A DNA stretch of 64,000 nucleotides from COE1 sp963596435 (GTDB taxonomy: Bacteria > Bacillota > Clostridia > Lachnospirales > Lachnospiraceae), in the NCBI GenBank assembly GCA_963596435.1, contig CAVBMG010000006.1, forward strand, positions 7,048 to 71,047, in the 5' to 3' direction. This document shows, piece by piece, positions 16,509 through 25,296 of the stretch. The number at the start of each line of letters is the position of its first letter. The first letter of the stretch is position 1. Under the pieces are notes generated by a model. It saw only the letters and a list, made by a program, of their open reading frames with translations. It was not told where the DNA came from and ran no database searches. A program made the position numbers and the translations under genes.

Positions 16509-17414
16509 ATGGCTATGAGAAAAATTCTGGTAGATGATACGAAAAGAGAGCTTACGGAACATGGAACAGACAGTTTCCCCATGACAGTCAACCATGATGA
16601 TTTGTGGACTTTTGAAGGAAAAAGTATTCCAATCCACTGGCATAATGATCTGGAAATCAGCATTCCAAGAGTCGGTGAAATGGTCTTTCAAATCTACCAG
16701 AAAAGTTATATTGTCAAACCGGGAAATGCACTTCTTATCAATCAAAATGTGCCGCATAGCTGCCAATCTCCAGATAACAAGCCTGCTCAATGTACTACGA
16801 TTATTGTCAGACCTAATTTCCTTTACGGAGATTTTGGAAGCGATGTGGAACGTAATTGTTTTCGCCCTTTTCTACAGAATTCTGCAATTCCCTGTATTGA
16901 ATTATCAGGTACTGAAATATGTGATAAGGAAATCATTGACAAATTAAACTGCGTAGAAAAGGCGTTTGACCAGAAATCCTATTGTTATGAACTACAGATC
17001 AAGGGACTTTTGTGTGAAGCATTTGCCGGGATTCTGTGTGCCCATCAGAAGGAGCTTACTACCTTTGTTCCTGCTAATCATCTGGATCTGGAGCGATTGG
17101 AACAGATGTTAGGCTATCTTAATACACATTTTGAATCTATAGTATCTCTTCAGGAAATCGCAGATCAGGTCCATCTGTCGAGAGAAGTATGCTGTCGTCT
17201 TTTTAAAAAGATGACAGGCAAGACAATCACCGGCTATCTTGAAGAGTATCGCATCAATCAGAGTCTTTCCTTGGTGCAGAGTGGTCAGTATTCCATGATT
17301 CAGATTGCAGCCATGACAGGTTTCAGCAATGCGAGTCGCTTTGCCCGTGCCTTTCGAAAACAATTCGGCTGCAATCCCGGAGAGTACAATTCTCTAAAGC
17401 AACACACAGTATAG
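16509..17414 (+). CDS. AraC family transcriptional regulator with cupin sensor domain
   Basis: 301 residues. The N-terminal half is a cupin: HWHNDLEISI near 39-48, then GNALLINQNVPHSC near 78-91 give the HxH...H pattern. Two HTH motifs occupy about 200-295, ending FSNASRFARAFRKQFGCNPGEY, the AraC family signature. It would bind a small ligand in the cupin and control the divergent MATE gene 75 bases away. The ribosome binding site is AGGAG before the ATG at 16509. It converges with another MATE gene (17474-18802) without a visible terminator between. Confidence 0.87.
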   Translation: MAMRKILVDDTKRELTEHGTDSFPMTVNHDDLWTFEGKSIPIHWHNDLEISIPRVGEMVFQIYQKSYIVKPGNALLINQNVPHSCQSPDNKPAQCTTIIVRPNFLYGDFGSDVERNCFRPFLQNSAIPCIELSGTEICDKEIIDKLNCVEKAFDQKSYCYELQIKGLLCEAFAGILCAHQKELTTFVPANHLDLERLEQMLGYLNTHFESIVSLQEIADQVHLSREVCCRLFKKMTGKTITGYLEEYRINQSLSLVQSGQYSMIQIAAMTGFSNASRFARAFRKQFGCNPGEYNSLKQHTV

Positions 17415-17473
17415 TAGAAAGTGGCAGGAAAGGGTACTCTGGTATTGATTTATATGATACAGATATTGACTTT

Positions 17474-18802
17474 TTATAATTCACGTAATGGTCTGACGAT
17501 TATGAAACTGGCAGTAATCAACACGATAGTTATGACCCACGAAATAGGAAACGCAGCATACAGGACTGGCAGTGCATGATATTGTCTGAACACAGTACAG
17601 ATCCAGATTATGCGCAAGGCACAGGTTCCAATTATCGTAATGATTGCAGGCAATAAAGAGCGACCAGTGCCCCTTAGTACGCCTGAGGGGATTTCATACA
17701 GGCTGCATATCGGCTCAAAAAGCAGGATACACATGATACGAATACCGGCACTTTCAATAACAGAAGGTTCTGTAGAAAACAGCCCCGAAAAATGACTGCG
17801 GAATATCACGATTGGCGCAATAATCATGGCGCTGAATATGGTTGAGAAAAGAACGCATAACCAGAGTATCTTTTTACACCTTTTTCTCTGATTGGCTGCA
17901 TAATTCTGACTGGTAAAGGTCGTGGCAGTCTGCCCGAAAGCAGTGATCACATAATAAGCAAAGTATTCAAAATTCATGGCAATCGTGCTGCCTGCAATGG
18001 TGACTGCTCCGAAGCCGTTTACAGAAGCCTGTACGAATATATTGGCGAAACAAAATACTGCACCCTGAATGGCAGAGGGAACCCCTGTCTTTAAAATCTG
18101 CATCATATATTGAGAATGGATGTGCAGTTCTCTCCACGATAAATGCAAATCGGGAATCTCCTTTTGCAGACGATAGAGAACCAGCACTGCTGAAAGAATT
18201 GTAGACATATCTGTTGCAATCGCAACACCCGCAACCCCAAGATGAAATACGACAACAAAAAACAGATTAAGCAATACATTAGCAATTCCTGCAATGACCA
18301 GTGCAATAAAAGGATATCTGCTGTTGCCGTGCGCCCGGAGAATAGCAGCACCAAAATCGTATAATAGTAGAAATGGATATCCGAGCAGGTAAATCCGCAG
18401 ATAAGTTTCAGCATAAAACAGGATAGTATCGGGTGTCTGTATAAGCCGGAGCAGAGGATTGGTTATACCCTGTCCTATCAGTAGTCCCACAATACCGATA
18501 ATTCCTGCAAGAGCTATAGCAGTATGTACGATCTGAGATATTTCACCCAGCTTCTTCTGACCAATCCGACTGGCTATCAGTACGTTAGCACCAATTGCCA
18601 AACCCGAAGATAATGTAACGATCAGGGCAATGATCTCGCCATTTGTTCCCACCGCAGCCAGAGCGTCGGCATTGCCGAAATAGCCAACGATGGAAATGTC
18701 AGCAGCATTGAACAGTTGTTGAAGCATGCTGCTTAACGCAATGGGAAGTGTAAATAAGAGTATTTTGTTCGTTAATGATCCTTGAAGCATATTCATATTC
18801 AT
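17474..18802 (-). CDS. MATE family efflux transporter
   Basis: 442 residues from the ATG at 18802 after AAAGGACTGAAA. MLQGSLTNKILLFTLPIALSSMLQQLFNAADISIVGYFG is a typical MatE start; LGVAGVAIATDMSTI and LFEPICSLYEIPSGVLRGTGRS fit later helices. The divergent LysR gene at 18901 is probably its regulator. It belongs to a different sub-branch from the gene at 15081 (little identity outside the MatE signature), so the two neighbouring pumps are not a recent duplication. Confidence 0.87.
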   Translation of the reverse strand: MNMNMLQGSLTNKILLFTLPIALSSMLQQLFNAADISIVGYFGNADALAAVGTNGEIIALIVTLSSGLAIGANVLIASRIGQKKLGEISQIVHTAIALAGIIGIVGLLIGQGITNPLLRLIQTPDTILFYAETYLRIYLLGYPFLLLYDFGAAILRAHGNSRYPFIALVIAGIANVLLNLFFVVVFHLGVAGVAIATDMSTILSAVLVLYRLQKEIPDLHLSWRELHIHSQYMMQILKTGVPSAIQGAVFCFANIFVQASVNGFGAVTIAGSTIAMNFEYFAYYVITAFGQTATTFTSQNYAANQRKRCKKILWLCVLFSTIFSAMIIAPIVIFRSHFSGLFSTEPSVIESAGIRIMCILLFEPICSLYEIPSGVLRGTGRSLLPAIITIIGTCALRIIWICTVFRQYHALPVLYAAFPISWVITIVLITASFIIVRPLREL

Positions 18803-18842
18803 TTTCAGTCCTTTCTGTGACTTGAATTATTGTACATAATTA

Positions 18843-18855
18843 TTTACAATGTAAA
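18843..18855. promoter_or_regulatory. Palindrome in the MATE/LysR divergent region
   Basis: TTTACAATGTAAA is a perfect dyad about a central A in the 98-base gap between the divergent MATE and LysR genes. LysR proteins often bind such T-N11-A type sites. It is a candidate operator only. Confidence 0.4.
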
Positions 18856-18900
18856 AAGCGAATAATAATGATTCAATATATCGAAAAATGGAATGAAACT

Positions 18901-19761
18901 ATGGATAATAATTTGTTAAAATATCTGGCTTTTGTAAAAACAGTTGAAAAGGGAAGCTTTACCAAAGCGGCAGAGGACTTGAATTATGCACAGTCCTCTA
19001 TCAGCAAAATGATTGCAGATCTGGAAAAGGAATGGAACATTACACTTTTAGAGCGTGGAAGAAATGGAATCTGTCTTACATCTTCTGGAGAGCAGATACT
19101 TCCCAAGGTGAGAACGATTATGAATGATTTTCAGGAGCTGGAAGATTTCGTGAATCAGCTTAACGGCGTACAGACTGGAGTTGTCAGGATTGGTACATTT
19201 GCAAGTGTGGCAATTAACTGGCTTCCCGATATATTTGCTGAATTTCAGAAGGATTATCCTGGAATAGAGTATGAAATGCTGATGGGCGATTATGCGGAGA
19301 TAGAGCACTGGATTGAGGAAGGACGTGTGGATTGTGGATTTCTGGGGCTTTCTTCCAACACGAATTTAGACACTGTTTTGTTAAAGAAAGACGAATACAA
19401 AGTAGTACTGCCTGTCGGTCATCCACTTGCGCAAAAAGAAAGAGTAGATATTAAAGAGTTGGAGAACCAGCCTTTTTTACTGTTGGAACACGGTGGTAAA
19501 ACAGAAGTATCTGAATTGCTGGAAATGTATAATGTGCATCCACAGATACGCTTTACTACCTGGGAGGACTATGCAGTCATGTCAATGGTAGAGAGAGGCT
19601 TGGGAATCGGTATTTTACCGGATATGATCTTGCAGAGAATACCATACAAAATTGAAATCAGATCACTGGAAATACCATACTACAGGGATATCTGCCTGGC
19701 AATGAAGAACCGGAACCGCTTAACACCTGCAACACAGAAATTTATGGAATATTTGATATGA
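18901..19761 (+). CDS. LysR family transcriptional regulator
   Basis: 286 residues from ATG 18901 (MDNNLLKYLAFVKTVEKGSFTKAAEDLNYAQSSISKMIADLE, the usual LysR beginning). An in-frame ATG at 18868 would add 11 residues unlike the family; neither has a strong ribosome binding site. The effector domain starts near residue 90. It is divergent from the MATE gene at 18802 and probably controls it. The stop codon overlaps the ATG of the following truncated gene (ATGA), suggesting translational coupling. Confidence 0.87.
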   Translation: MDNNLLKYLAFVKTVEKGSFTKAAEDLNYAQSSISKMIADLEKEWNITLLERGRNGICLTSSGEQILPKVRTIMNDFQELEDFVNQLNGVQTGVVRIGTFASVAINWLPDIFAEFQKDYPGIEYEMLMGDYAEIEHWIEEGRVDCGFLGLSSNTNLDTVLLKKDEYKVVLPVGHPLAQKERVDIKELENQPFLLLEHGGKTEVSELLEMYNVHPQIRFTTWEDYAVMSMVERGLGIGILPDMILQRIPYKIEIRSLEIPYYRDICLAMKNRNRLTPATQKFMEYLI

Positions 19762-20117
19762 CAAGTGTTCTTTATTCAAAAGCCTGTAAAAAGCAGATAC
19801 AGGATAAAATTACGCTGCATTATCAGCCTGCACAGAGGGATGAGGTGTGGACGCAGGTTCAACTACAATATGTAGACTTCCTCAAAGACTGGCGTACAGA
19901 CCTTGGAGGCGGGAAGAACTTTCATAATGGGGCAGGTGGAACCTATGACTGCATTGCCCTGATGGCATATTATGTTGTCTGTAAGTCAGTCACCAGTCTG
20001 GATGAGATTGAAGAGATGGAGGGGAATCTGTTCCTTACAGCTTTTTGCAAGTTGAAATTTGTAGATGTCAATAAACCTTTCTTCAAAAGATTAATGTATT
20101 CTATTGTTTTGGGATAG
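19758..20117 (+). pseudogene. Truncated L-2-amino-thiazoline-4-carboxylate hydrolase family protein
   Basis: 119 residues. The segment LGGGKNFHNGAGGTYDCIALMAYYVVCK, followed by LDEIEEMEGNLFL and LKFVDVNKPFFKRLMY, is what I recall from the middle of the ATC hydrolase family in gut clostridia. Family members run to about 200-230 residues and end with a cysteine-rich active-site half; here the frame stops directly after KRLMY, and I find no continuation in the other frames downstream. The gene is therefore probably inactive, or makes a small relic protein. It overlaps the LysR stop by four bases. An intact family member with the Cys-rich C-terminus is encoded at 36734-37366. Confidence 0.5.
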
Positions 20118-20222
20118 ATTTGGCAGAAAGTTCTACATTTTATAATCAGATAACAAATCCAGGCTATCATGTAATCACCTCCATGTTATAGTATATGCAT
20201 AGTTTATGGCAAATATAAAAGA

Positions 20223-20253
20223 TTGACTTTACAATCGTTGTAAAGTTTATAAT
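20223..20253 (+). promoter_or_regulatory. MerR-type promoter with 19-bp spacer and central dyad
   Basis: TTGACT (20223-20228) and TATAAT (20248-20253) are 19 bases apart, longer than the 17 preferred by polymerase. The spacer holds a perfect dyad CTTTACAA-TCG-TTGTAAAG (20227-20245). This is the hallmark of promoters activated by DNA-twisting MerR proteins; the MerR gene two places downstream is the natural candidate. Confidence 0.85.
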
Positions 20254-20310
20254 TGACGTCGGAAGGGAGTATTGTCTGCCCAGGAGGTTCAAGGCAGGCG
20301 TAAAGGAAGA

Positions 20311-21642
20311 ATGGAAAAAGATTTAACAACCGGAAGTGTACTTAAAAATATTGTATTTTTCGCATTGCCATATTTGCTGTCCTATTTTCTACAGACATTA
20401 TATGGAATGGCAGATCTGTTCATTATTGGACAATTCAATGGTGTTGACCGTATTACGGCAGTATCTGTAGGAAGTCAGGTCATGCATATGCTGACCGTTA
20501 TGATCGTTGGTCTGGCGATGGGGGCAACTGTGACTATAGGTAAGGCAATTGGTGGAAAGAGGCTGGAACAGGCATCTATAACGGTAGGAAATACCATTAC
20601 TCTGTTCATGGGAGTGTCACTTGTCATGACAGTTCTCTTACTGCTGTTGGTAAAGCCAATTGTAGCAGTGATGTCAACGCCGTCGGAGGCTGTTTCAGAA
20701 ACCATTATTTATCTGACAATATGCTTTATTGGGATTCCTTTTATTACGGCATATAATATTATCAGTTCCATTTTTCGCGGGCTGGGAGATTCTAAAAGCC
20801 CCATGTATTTTATAGCAATTGCCTGTGTTGCGAATATTATATTGGATTATTTGTTTATTGGCGGGCTTCATCTAGGGGCGGCTGGTGCAGCAATTGGAAC
20901 AACTCTGTCACAGACAGTCAGCGTTATTGTGGCATTGTGTGTAGTTCTCAGACGTAAGACAGGTATCACCTTGAAAAGACAGTATTTTAAACCGCAAATG
21001 GAAACCATGGGACAAATACTCAGAATAGGTATTCCTGTTGCACTGCAAGACGGCTTCATACAGATTGCATTTATTGTAATTACTGTCATTGCAAACAGAA
21101 GAGGCTTAAATGATGCAGCCGCAGTAGGAATTGTTGAGAAATTCATCAGTATTGTGTTCCTGGTACCATCTACCATGCTTTCTACCGTGTCAGCCCTTTC
21201 TGCGCAGAATATCGGTGCAGGCAAGCATGAGAGAGCCAGCGCAACCTTACGTTATGCGATTATGATAGCGGTAGGTTTTGGTATCGTAGTAGCGGTGATT
21301 ACCCAGTTTACAGGTAAAGACATTGTAGGAATTTTTACAAAGGATGAAGCGGTCATTGTGCTCGGAGATCAGTATCTCAGATCCTATATCTGGGATTGCG
21401 TATTTGCGGGCATTCATTTCAGTTTCAGCGGGTATTTTTGTGCTTATGGTTTGTCCGGCATTTCATTTTTACATAATGTACTGTCGATTATCTGTGTGCG
21501 TATTCCTGGAGCTTACTTTGCATCACTGTATTATCCTGATACACTGTATCCGATGGGATTTGCTGCACCGGGAGGTTCACTGCTCTCCGTCATTGTATGT
21601 GTCATTGCCTTTTGCATTGTAAGGAAAAGGAGGAAAGACTAA
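20311..21642 (+). CDS. MATE family efflux transporter under MerR-type control
   Basis: 443 residues from ATG 20311 (MEKDLTTGSVLKNIVFFALPYLLSYFLQTLYGMADLFIIG), preceded by AAGGAAG; an in-frame TTG at 20272 would add 13 residues. Twelve membrane segments. Its promoter has the 19-bp MerR spacer, and the MerR gene follows directly with its TTG start right after this stop, so the pump and its activator form an autoregulated operon like bmr/bmrR. It probably exports the cationic or hydrophobic compound sensed by that regulator. Confidence 0.88.
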   Translation: MEKDLTTGSVLKNIVFFALPYLLSYFLQTLYGMADLFIIGQFNGVDRITAVSVGSQVMHMLTVMIVGLAMGATVTIGKAIGGKRLEQASITVGNTITLFMGVSLVMTVLLLLLVKPIVAVMSTPSEAVSETIIYLTICFIGIPFITAYNIISSIFRGLGDSKSPMYFIAIACVANIILDYLFIGGLHLGAAGAAIGTTLSQTVSVIVALCVVLRRKTGITLKRQYFKPQMETMGQILRIGIPVALQDGFIQIAFIVITVIANRRGLNDAAAVGIVEKFISIVFLVPSTMLSTVSALSAQNIGAGKHERASATLRYAIMIAVGFGIVVAVITQFTGKDIVGIFTKDEAVIVLGDQYLRSYIWDCVFAGIHFSFSGYFCAYGLSGISFLHNVLSIICVRIPGAYFASLYYPDTLYPMGFAAPGGSLLSVIVCVIAFCIVRKRRKD

Positions 21643-22470
21643 TTGGAGGATAAGAAACTATTTCAGATTGGTGATGTAGCCAAGATGTTCCATATCAGTA
21701 CCGGGAGTCTGCGGCATTACGAACAGGCTGGGCTTCTGACCCCTGAATATATAGATCAGGATACGGGTTATCGTTATTATAGTGTGCGCCAGTTTGAGAT
21801 TTTAAATACGATCTGTTATCTTAGGGCATTGGATATGCCTCTGAATCAGATTGAGGATTTCCTAAAGAACAGGGATATTGATGTAATAGAAGATAAGCTG
21901 ATGAAGCAAAAGGAGCTGGTTGCCAGAAAACAGCGGGAACTGGCGATTATTGAACAGAAAATAGAGCATCGGTTAGATCAGCTTAAAACTGCAAGAAATT
22001 CAGAACTGGATGTAATACAAATAAAGAAAGTGCCCTCCTGTCGGCTTGTATGGCTGAAGGATTCACTGCGTCCCAAGTCCTATCTGGATCTGGAATATGC
22101 CATTCGCCGTCTGGAAGAGAATCAGACAGAATCTGTTGTATTTCTTGGAAAAGTCGGGGTTGGTATATCAAGGGAAAATCTGATGGCAGGACGATATGAA
22201 CAATATGATTCGGTTTTTCTCGTTCTGGATGAAGAAGACAGCTATAAGGGAACCGTTGAGCAGCATCCGGAAGAACTGTGCGTTTCCATGTGCTTTTGCG
22301 GCAGCCATAAAGAAGCAGGGGCGCATTATGAGAAAATGATGGAGTATATTGAGAAACACAAAATGGAAGTGACAGGTTTCTCCAGGGAAATTACCATGAT
22401 TGATTATGGAATCACCAATAATACGGATAAATTTGTCACGGAAATCCTGATTCCTATAAAATGCGCCTGA
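21643..22470 (+). CDS. BmrR-like MerR family activator with GyrI-like effector domain
   Basis: 275 residues. TTG start at 21643, immediately after the MATE stop and about nine bases from AAGGAGG. Residues 5-75 are the MerR winged HTH (FQIGDVAKMFHISTGSLRHYEQAGLLTPEYIDQDTGYRYY), then a dimerisation coiled coil (about 85-125), then a GyrI-like ligand-binding domain (about 130-275) as in BmrR. It binds bulky cations or hydrophobics and activates the promoter at 20223. Pump and regulator being co-transcribed gives a positive feedback loop. Confidence 0.88.
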   Translation: MEDKKLFQIGDVAKMFHISTGSLRHYEQAGLLTPEYIDQDTGYRYYSVRQFEILNTICYLRALDMPLNQIEDFLKNRDIDVIEDKLMKQKELVARKQRELAIIEQKIEHRLDQLKTARNSELDVIQIKKVPSCRLVWLKDSLRPKSYLDLEYAIRRLEENQTESVVFLGKVGVGISRENLMAGRYEQYDSVFLVLDEEDSYKGTVEQHPEELCVSMCFCGSHKEAGAHYEKMMEYIEKHKMEVTGFSREITMIDYGITNNTDKFVTEILIPIKCA

Positions 22471-22479
22471 CAAAGATTT

Positions 22480-22917
22480 CTATGAATGAGCGAGTTCGTA
22501 AAGTTTCTTAATGTCAGCGGGAAGCTTGTCAGGAATCATTTCTTTAAGGTGTTCCTCATTACCATTTGCAATAGCCTGGTCATAGTACCAGCACTTGAAC
22601 TGAATCATAGCCATATTCTTCTCAAGCTCTCGAAGTTGTTCTTCGAGGGCTTTCTTTCTGCTCTCAAATAATTCCCTGCGGTTTGGATAGGTAGAGGGAC
22701 CAGCAGCACACCAGTCCATGAACTGTTTGATATCTTTAATCTCCATGCCTGTCTTCTTGAGACATTCGATGACATGAAGGGTTTCTATTTCATTCTCAGA
22801 GAATTTACGAATGCCGGAGACACGCTCCATGCTTGGAAACAAGCCCTCTTTATCATAGTATCTGAGTGTTGAGACTGGTAAATGGAACATTTCTGAAACT
22901 TGACCGATTGTATACAT
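22480..22917 (-). CDS. MerR family transcriptional regulator (AdhR/NmlR-like)
   Basis: 145 residues from the ATG at 22917 (AGAGGATTCT upstream); a start at 22935 is less likely. N-terminal MerR HTH MYTIGQVSEMFHLPVSTLRYYDKEGLFPSMERVSGIRKF, long coiled coil, and a conserved C in FKCWYYDQA near residue 120. It is clearly paralogous to the regulator at 55537-55950 (shared LRYYDK, LHVIECLKK, KDI.QF and KCWYY). That group senses aldehydes or electrophiles through cysteine in characterised relatives. Its target is not obvious: no oxidoreductase is adjacent. A dyad near 22943 suggests autoregulation. Confidence 0.85.
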   Translation of the reverse strand: MYTIGQVSEMFHLPVSTLRYYDKEGLFPSMERVSGIRKFSENEIETLHVIECLKKTGMEIKDIKQFMDWCAAGPSTYPNRRELFESRKKALEEQLRELEKNMAMIQFKCWYYDQAIANGNEEHLKEMIPDKLPADIKKLYELAHS

Positions 22918-22942
22918 AGAATCCTCTTTTCTCACAAAATTT

Positions 22943-22962
22943 AACCTGAAGTAAGGTTCAGG
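22943..22962. promoter_or_regulatory. Dyad upstream of the MerR gene
   Basis: AACCT-GAAGTA-AGGTT (22943-22958) overlaps a second dyad CCTGAA-N6-TTCAGG (22945-22962). The AACCT/AGGTT half-sites match those at 55994-56005, next to a paralogous MerR gene, so this is a likely binding site. I could not fit a clear -35/-10 around it. Confidence 0.5.
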
Positions 22963-23103
22963 AATTAAACTATTATCAGCATAGCAAAAAGAAGGGGATA
23001 TGTAAATGCATTTTTATTGAAAGCATTCCTATAAACGAATATACTTATCTTGAACTTGTGGATGTAATATGACATGGAATTAGAAAGAACAGGAGAGACA
23101 ATT

Positions 23104-23559
23104 ATGCAAATATACGTTGATGCAGACGCCTGTCCGGTGGTGGGTATCGTGGAAGGAATTGCAAAAAAATATAAGATACCGGTTACATTGCTCTGCGATA
23201 CCAATCATGTGCTACATTCAGATTACAGTGATGTGGTAGTAGTTGGGGCAGGAGCGGATGCGGTAGATTATAAGTTAATCAGTCTATGCCATAACGGCGA
23301 TATTGTGGTATCTCAGGATTATGGAGTTGCGGCAATGGCACTTGGTAAAGGGGCATATGCGATCCATCAATCCGGTAAATGGTATACGGATGACAATATT
23401 GATCAGATGCTGATGGAAAGACATCTTAACAAGAAGGCAAGGCGAAGCTCTCATAAAAATCACATCAAAGGTCCTAAAAAACGGACAGAGGAAGATGATG
23501 AGCGCTTTGCACAGTCTTTTGAAAAACTCATATTGATGGCACAGTCGAAGGAACAATAA
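23104..23559 (+). CDS. YaiI/YqxD family protein (DUF188)
   Basis: 151 residues from ATG 23104, seven bases after AGGAGAG. MQIYVDADACPV begins the PIN-like NYN fold of the DUF188 family, with conserved acidic residues D6, D8 and VVSQDYGVA near 76-84 that could bind metal. The C-terminus is basic (SSHKNHIKGPKKR) and may contact nucleic acid. The family is widespread but of unknown function; an RNase-like role is inferred from the fold. It stands alone, with converging AraC downstream. Confidence 0.85.
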   Translation: MQIYVDADACPVVGIVEGIAKKYKIPVTLLCDTNHVLHSDYSDVVVVGAGADAVDYKLISLCHNGDIVVSQDYGVAAMALGKGAYAIHQSGKWYTDDNIDQMLMERHLNKKARRSSHKNHIKGPKKRTEEDDERFAQSFEKLILMAQSKEQ

Positions 23560-23564
23560 TATTT

Positions 23565-24530
23565 TTATTTACTCATTTTCCTGTAATCAGAGGGGAATAG
23601 CCCTGTATTCTTTTTGAAAAGGGCAGCAAATCGGCTGGGATTGCTATATCCCACAGCCGTAGCCACTTGTTCAATGGTTAAATTGGTACTTGAAAGAAGA
23701 CTCTCCGCCTGGCTGAGTCTTTTTTCAGTGACATATTCGGTGACTGTGCAGTGATTGATGGCTTTGAACAGAGTTTTGAACTTGGTCTTGCCAAAGCATG
23801 CGATCCTGCATAATTTGTCTGTGGAGACGTCACCGCTGAAATGGTCATTTAAGTATTTATTCACTGTGTCGATAGCCCGTCTGTCATCCTCTGATATATA
23901 GATTCTATGGGCAGGATCCGTCTTGTGACTATTATATTCTATGATAAGGGAAATAGACTGTGATACCATACTGTCATAGAACAGCTTGGCAGCAATGCCA
24001 TCCCCTTCATAATTCCATATTCGTGACAGAAGTTTCTCCATTTCCGGGAAATCCGTACACCAGTCTATGTTACGGAACAACCGGTCAAAATCAAATTCCA
24101 CATCTCCGAATTTCTCTGAGATAAATTTCTCATAATATTCACTGTAAAGCTCGATTTCAACGGTCTGAATCGGGATTTTTTTATGTATGATGGCTTTGAA
24201 ATGATAGTCAATATAGTTGAGGAAACGAACCTGTCCGGCAGGAATGCGTCTGTATGGGTCGAGTTCTTCACCGGACACGGAGTAGTAATAGCATATGCTT
24301 AACCCCTTATGCCCTGGGAAATCAGCTACAACATCATCATGAAAATAGAAATCATGAATCTTAATGGCGTACTGGTCGGCTAAACTGTATATCCAGAAAT
24401 AACCGCCTCCGGATTCTTTGGGAACATAATAATATTCTCCCAACTGCCTGTTTTCATGAGTCCTTTTCTCAATAAATCCGCTTTCCTGAAATAATTTATG
24501 GTATAAATTTGTGCCATTTGACGTACTCAT
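23565..24530 (-). CDS. AraC family transcriptional regulator of the ECF/ABC uptake cluster
   Basis: 321 residues from the ATG at 24530, nine bases after AAAGGG; upstream ATGs at 24551 and 24533 overlap that site. The C-terminal 100 residues contain both HTH motifs, with VATAVGYSNPSRFAALFKKNTGLFPSDYRK. The N-terminal 200 residues do not resemble the cupin type at 16509 but match the layout of the regulator at 31812 and of YbtA-like siderophore-sensing AraC proteins. It is divergent from the ECF operon starting at 24691, and a GTTAG-N6-CTAAC site lies in the gap. I infer that it activates the uptake operon when the imported ligand is present. Confidence 0.82.
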   Translation of the reverse strand: MSTSNGTNLYHKLFQESGFIEKRTHENRQLGEYYYVPKESGGGYFWIYSLADQYAIKIHDFYFHDDVVADFPGHKGLSICYYYSVSGEELDPYRRIPAGQVRFLNYIDYHFKAIIHKKIPIQTVEIELYSEYYEKFISEKFGDVEFDFDRLFRNIDWCTDFPEMEKLLSRIWNYEGDGIAAKLFYDSMVSQSISLIIEYNSHKTDPAHRIYISEDDRRAIDTVNKYLNDHFSGDVSTDKLCRIACFGKTKFKTLFKAINHCTVTEYVTEKRLSQAESLLSSTNLTIEQVATAVGYSNPSRFAALFKKNTGLFPSDYRKMSK

Positions 24531-24617
24531 ACACATTAGCCCTTTCTTCATACACTCTAGTCATATATCTGCTGATTCTGTTGACTTTTGGCGTTAGCAG
24601 CAATAATATGCGAATAA

Positions 24618-24633
24618 GTTAGTAATAACTAAC
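24618..24633. promoter_or_regulatory. GTTAG-N6-CTAAC operator, copy 1
   Basis: GTTAGTAATAACTAAC, a 6-bp inverted repeat around four bases, just downstream of the AraC -10 and upstream of the ECF operon. Three other copies lie at 31654, 31778 and 49027. The form resembles DtxR-family iron-repressor boxes. Confidence 0.65.
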
Positions 24634-24639
24634 ATGAAA

Positions 24640-24669
24640 ATTGTATCATACACTTTGGTCGTAAGTCAA
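24640..24669 (-). promoter_or_regulatory. Promoter of the AraC gene
   Basis: On the minus strand TTGACT (24669-24664), 18-base spacer, TACAAT (24645-24640), with the palindromic operator starting seven bases downstream of the -10, where a bound repressor would block initiation. Confidence 0.65.
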
Positions 24670-24690
24670 CGGCAGATATAGGAGGAGAAA

Positions 24691-25296
24691 ATGGCTAGGA
24701 ATAAGAACAAAAAAGGACTAACGGTGAAAGATCTGATTACAGCAGGTGTATTTTCGGCACTACTGCTGGTTTCAAACGCATTAGGTGGGGGATTGTTTGC
24801 GGTCAATCCGGCGCTGACCTTTTACTATCCAATTGCAGGAGCGGTTCTTGGAGGTCCGATCTTTATGCTTTTACTGGCAAAAGTACCAAAGAGAGGCGCT
24901 TTAACGATTGTGGGGGTCGTTGCCTGCATACTCGGCTTTGTAACAGGTATGCACTGGGGAATGGATCTGGGCTGCCTGATTATGCTCGCAGTTGCAGACA
25001 TCCTTGCAGGAATTGGACAGTATAGAAACAAGGGACTGAATATTCTGGCGTACATGTGTTACTGTATTGGACCGGCTGGTTCTTATTTTGTATATTTTGC
25101 AGACCCGCAAGGATGGACAGCAACCATGTTGAAGAACGGCACGACACAGGATTACATAGATACCATGAATGCCACAGCCGGACCGGAGATTTTGGTGATT
25201 ATGGTACTGGGCACTTTTATTGTTGCCGCTGTCAGTGGAACAGTTGGTAATCTGCTTATGAAGAAACAGTTTGAAAAGGCAGGAGTGGCAGCATAA
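24691..25296 (+). CDS. ECF transporter substrate-binding S component (MptD/Trep_Strep type)
   Basis: 201 residues with five to six membrane segments; it begins KGLTVKDLITAGVFSALLLVSNALGGGLFAVNPALTFYYPIAGAVLGGPIFMLLLAK, the sequence pattern of the Trep_Strep/MptD group of S components. GGAGGAG precedes the ATG. S components bind the solute in the membrane and dock onto an EcfT-EcfA motor. This group is typically linked to siderophore-like or unknown ligands rather than vitamins. The T gene overlaps its stop by one base, and the fused ATPase follows, forming a complete dedicated (group I) ECF transporter. Confidence 0.82.
   Translation: MARNKNKKGLTVKDLITAGVFSALLLVSNALGGGLFAVNPALTFYYPIAGAVLGGPIFMLLLAKVPKRGALTIVGVVACILGFVTGMHWGMDLGCLIMLAVADILAGIGQYRNKGLNILAYMCYCIGPAGSYFVYFADPQGWTATMLKNGTTQDYIDTMNATAGPEILVIMVLGTFIVAAVSGTVGNLLMKKQFEKAGVAA

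Noticed and set aside
20118..20222. Continuation of the truncated ATC-hydrolase gene in another frame
   Set aside because: I read all three forward frames to the MerR-type promoter and found no sequence like the Cys-rich half of the family.
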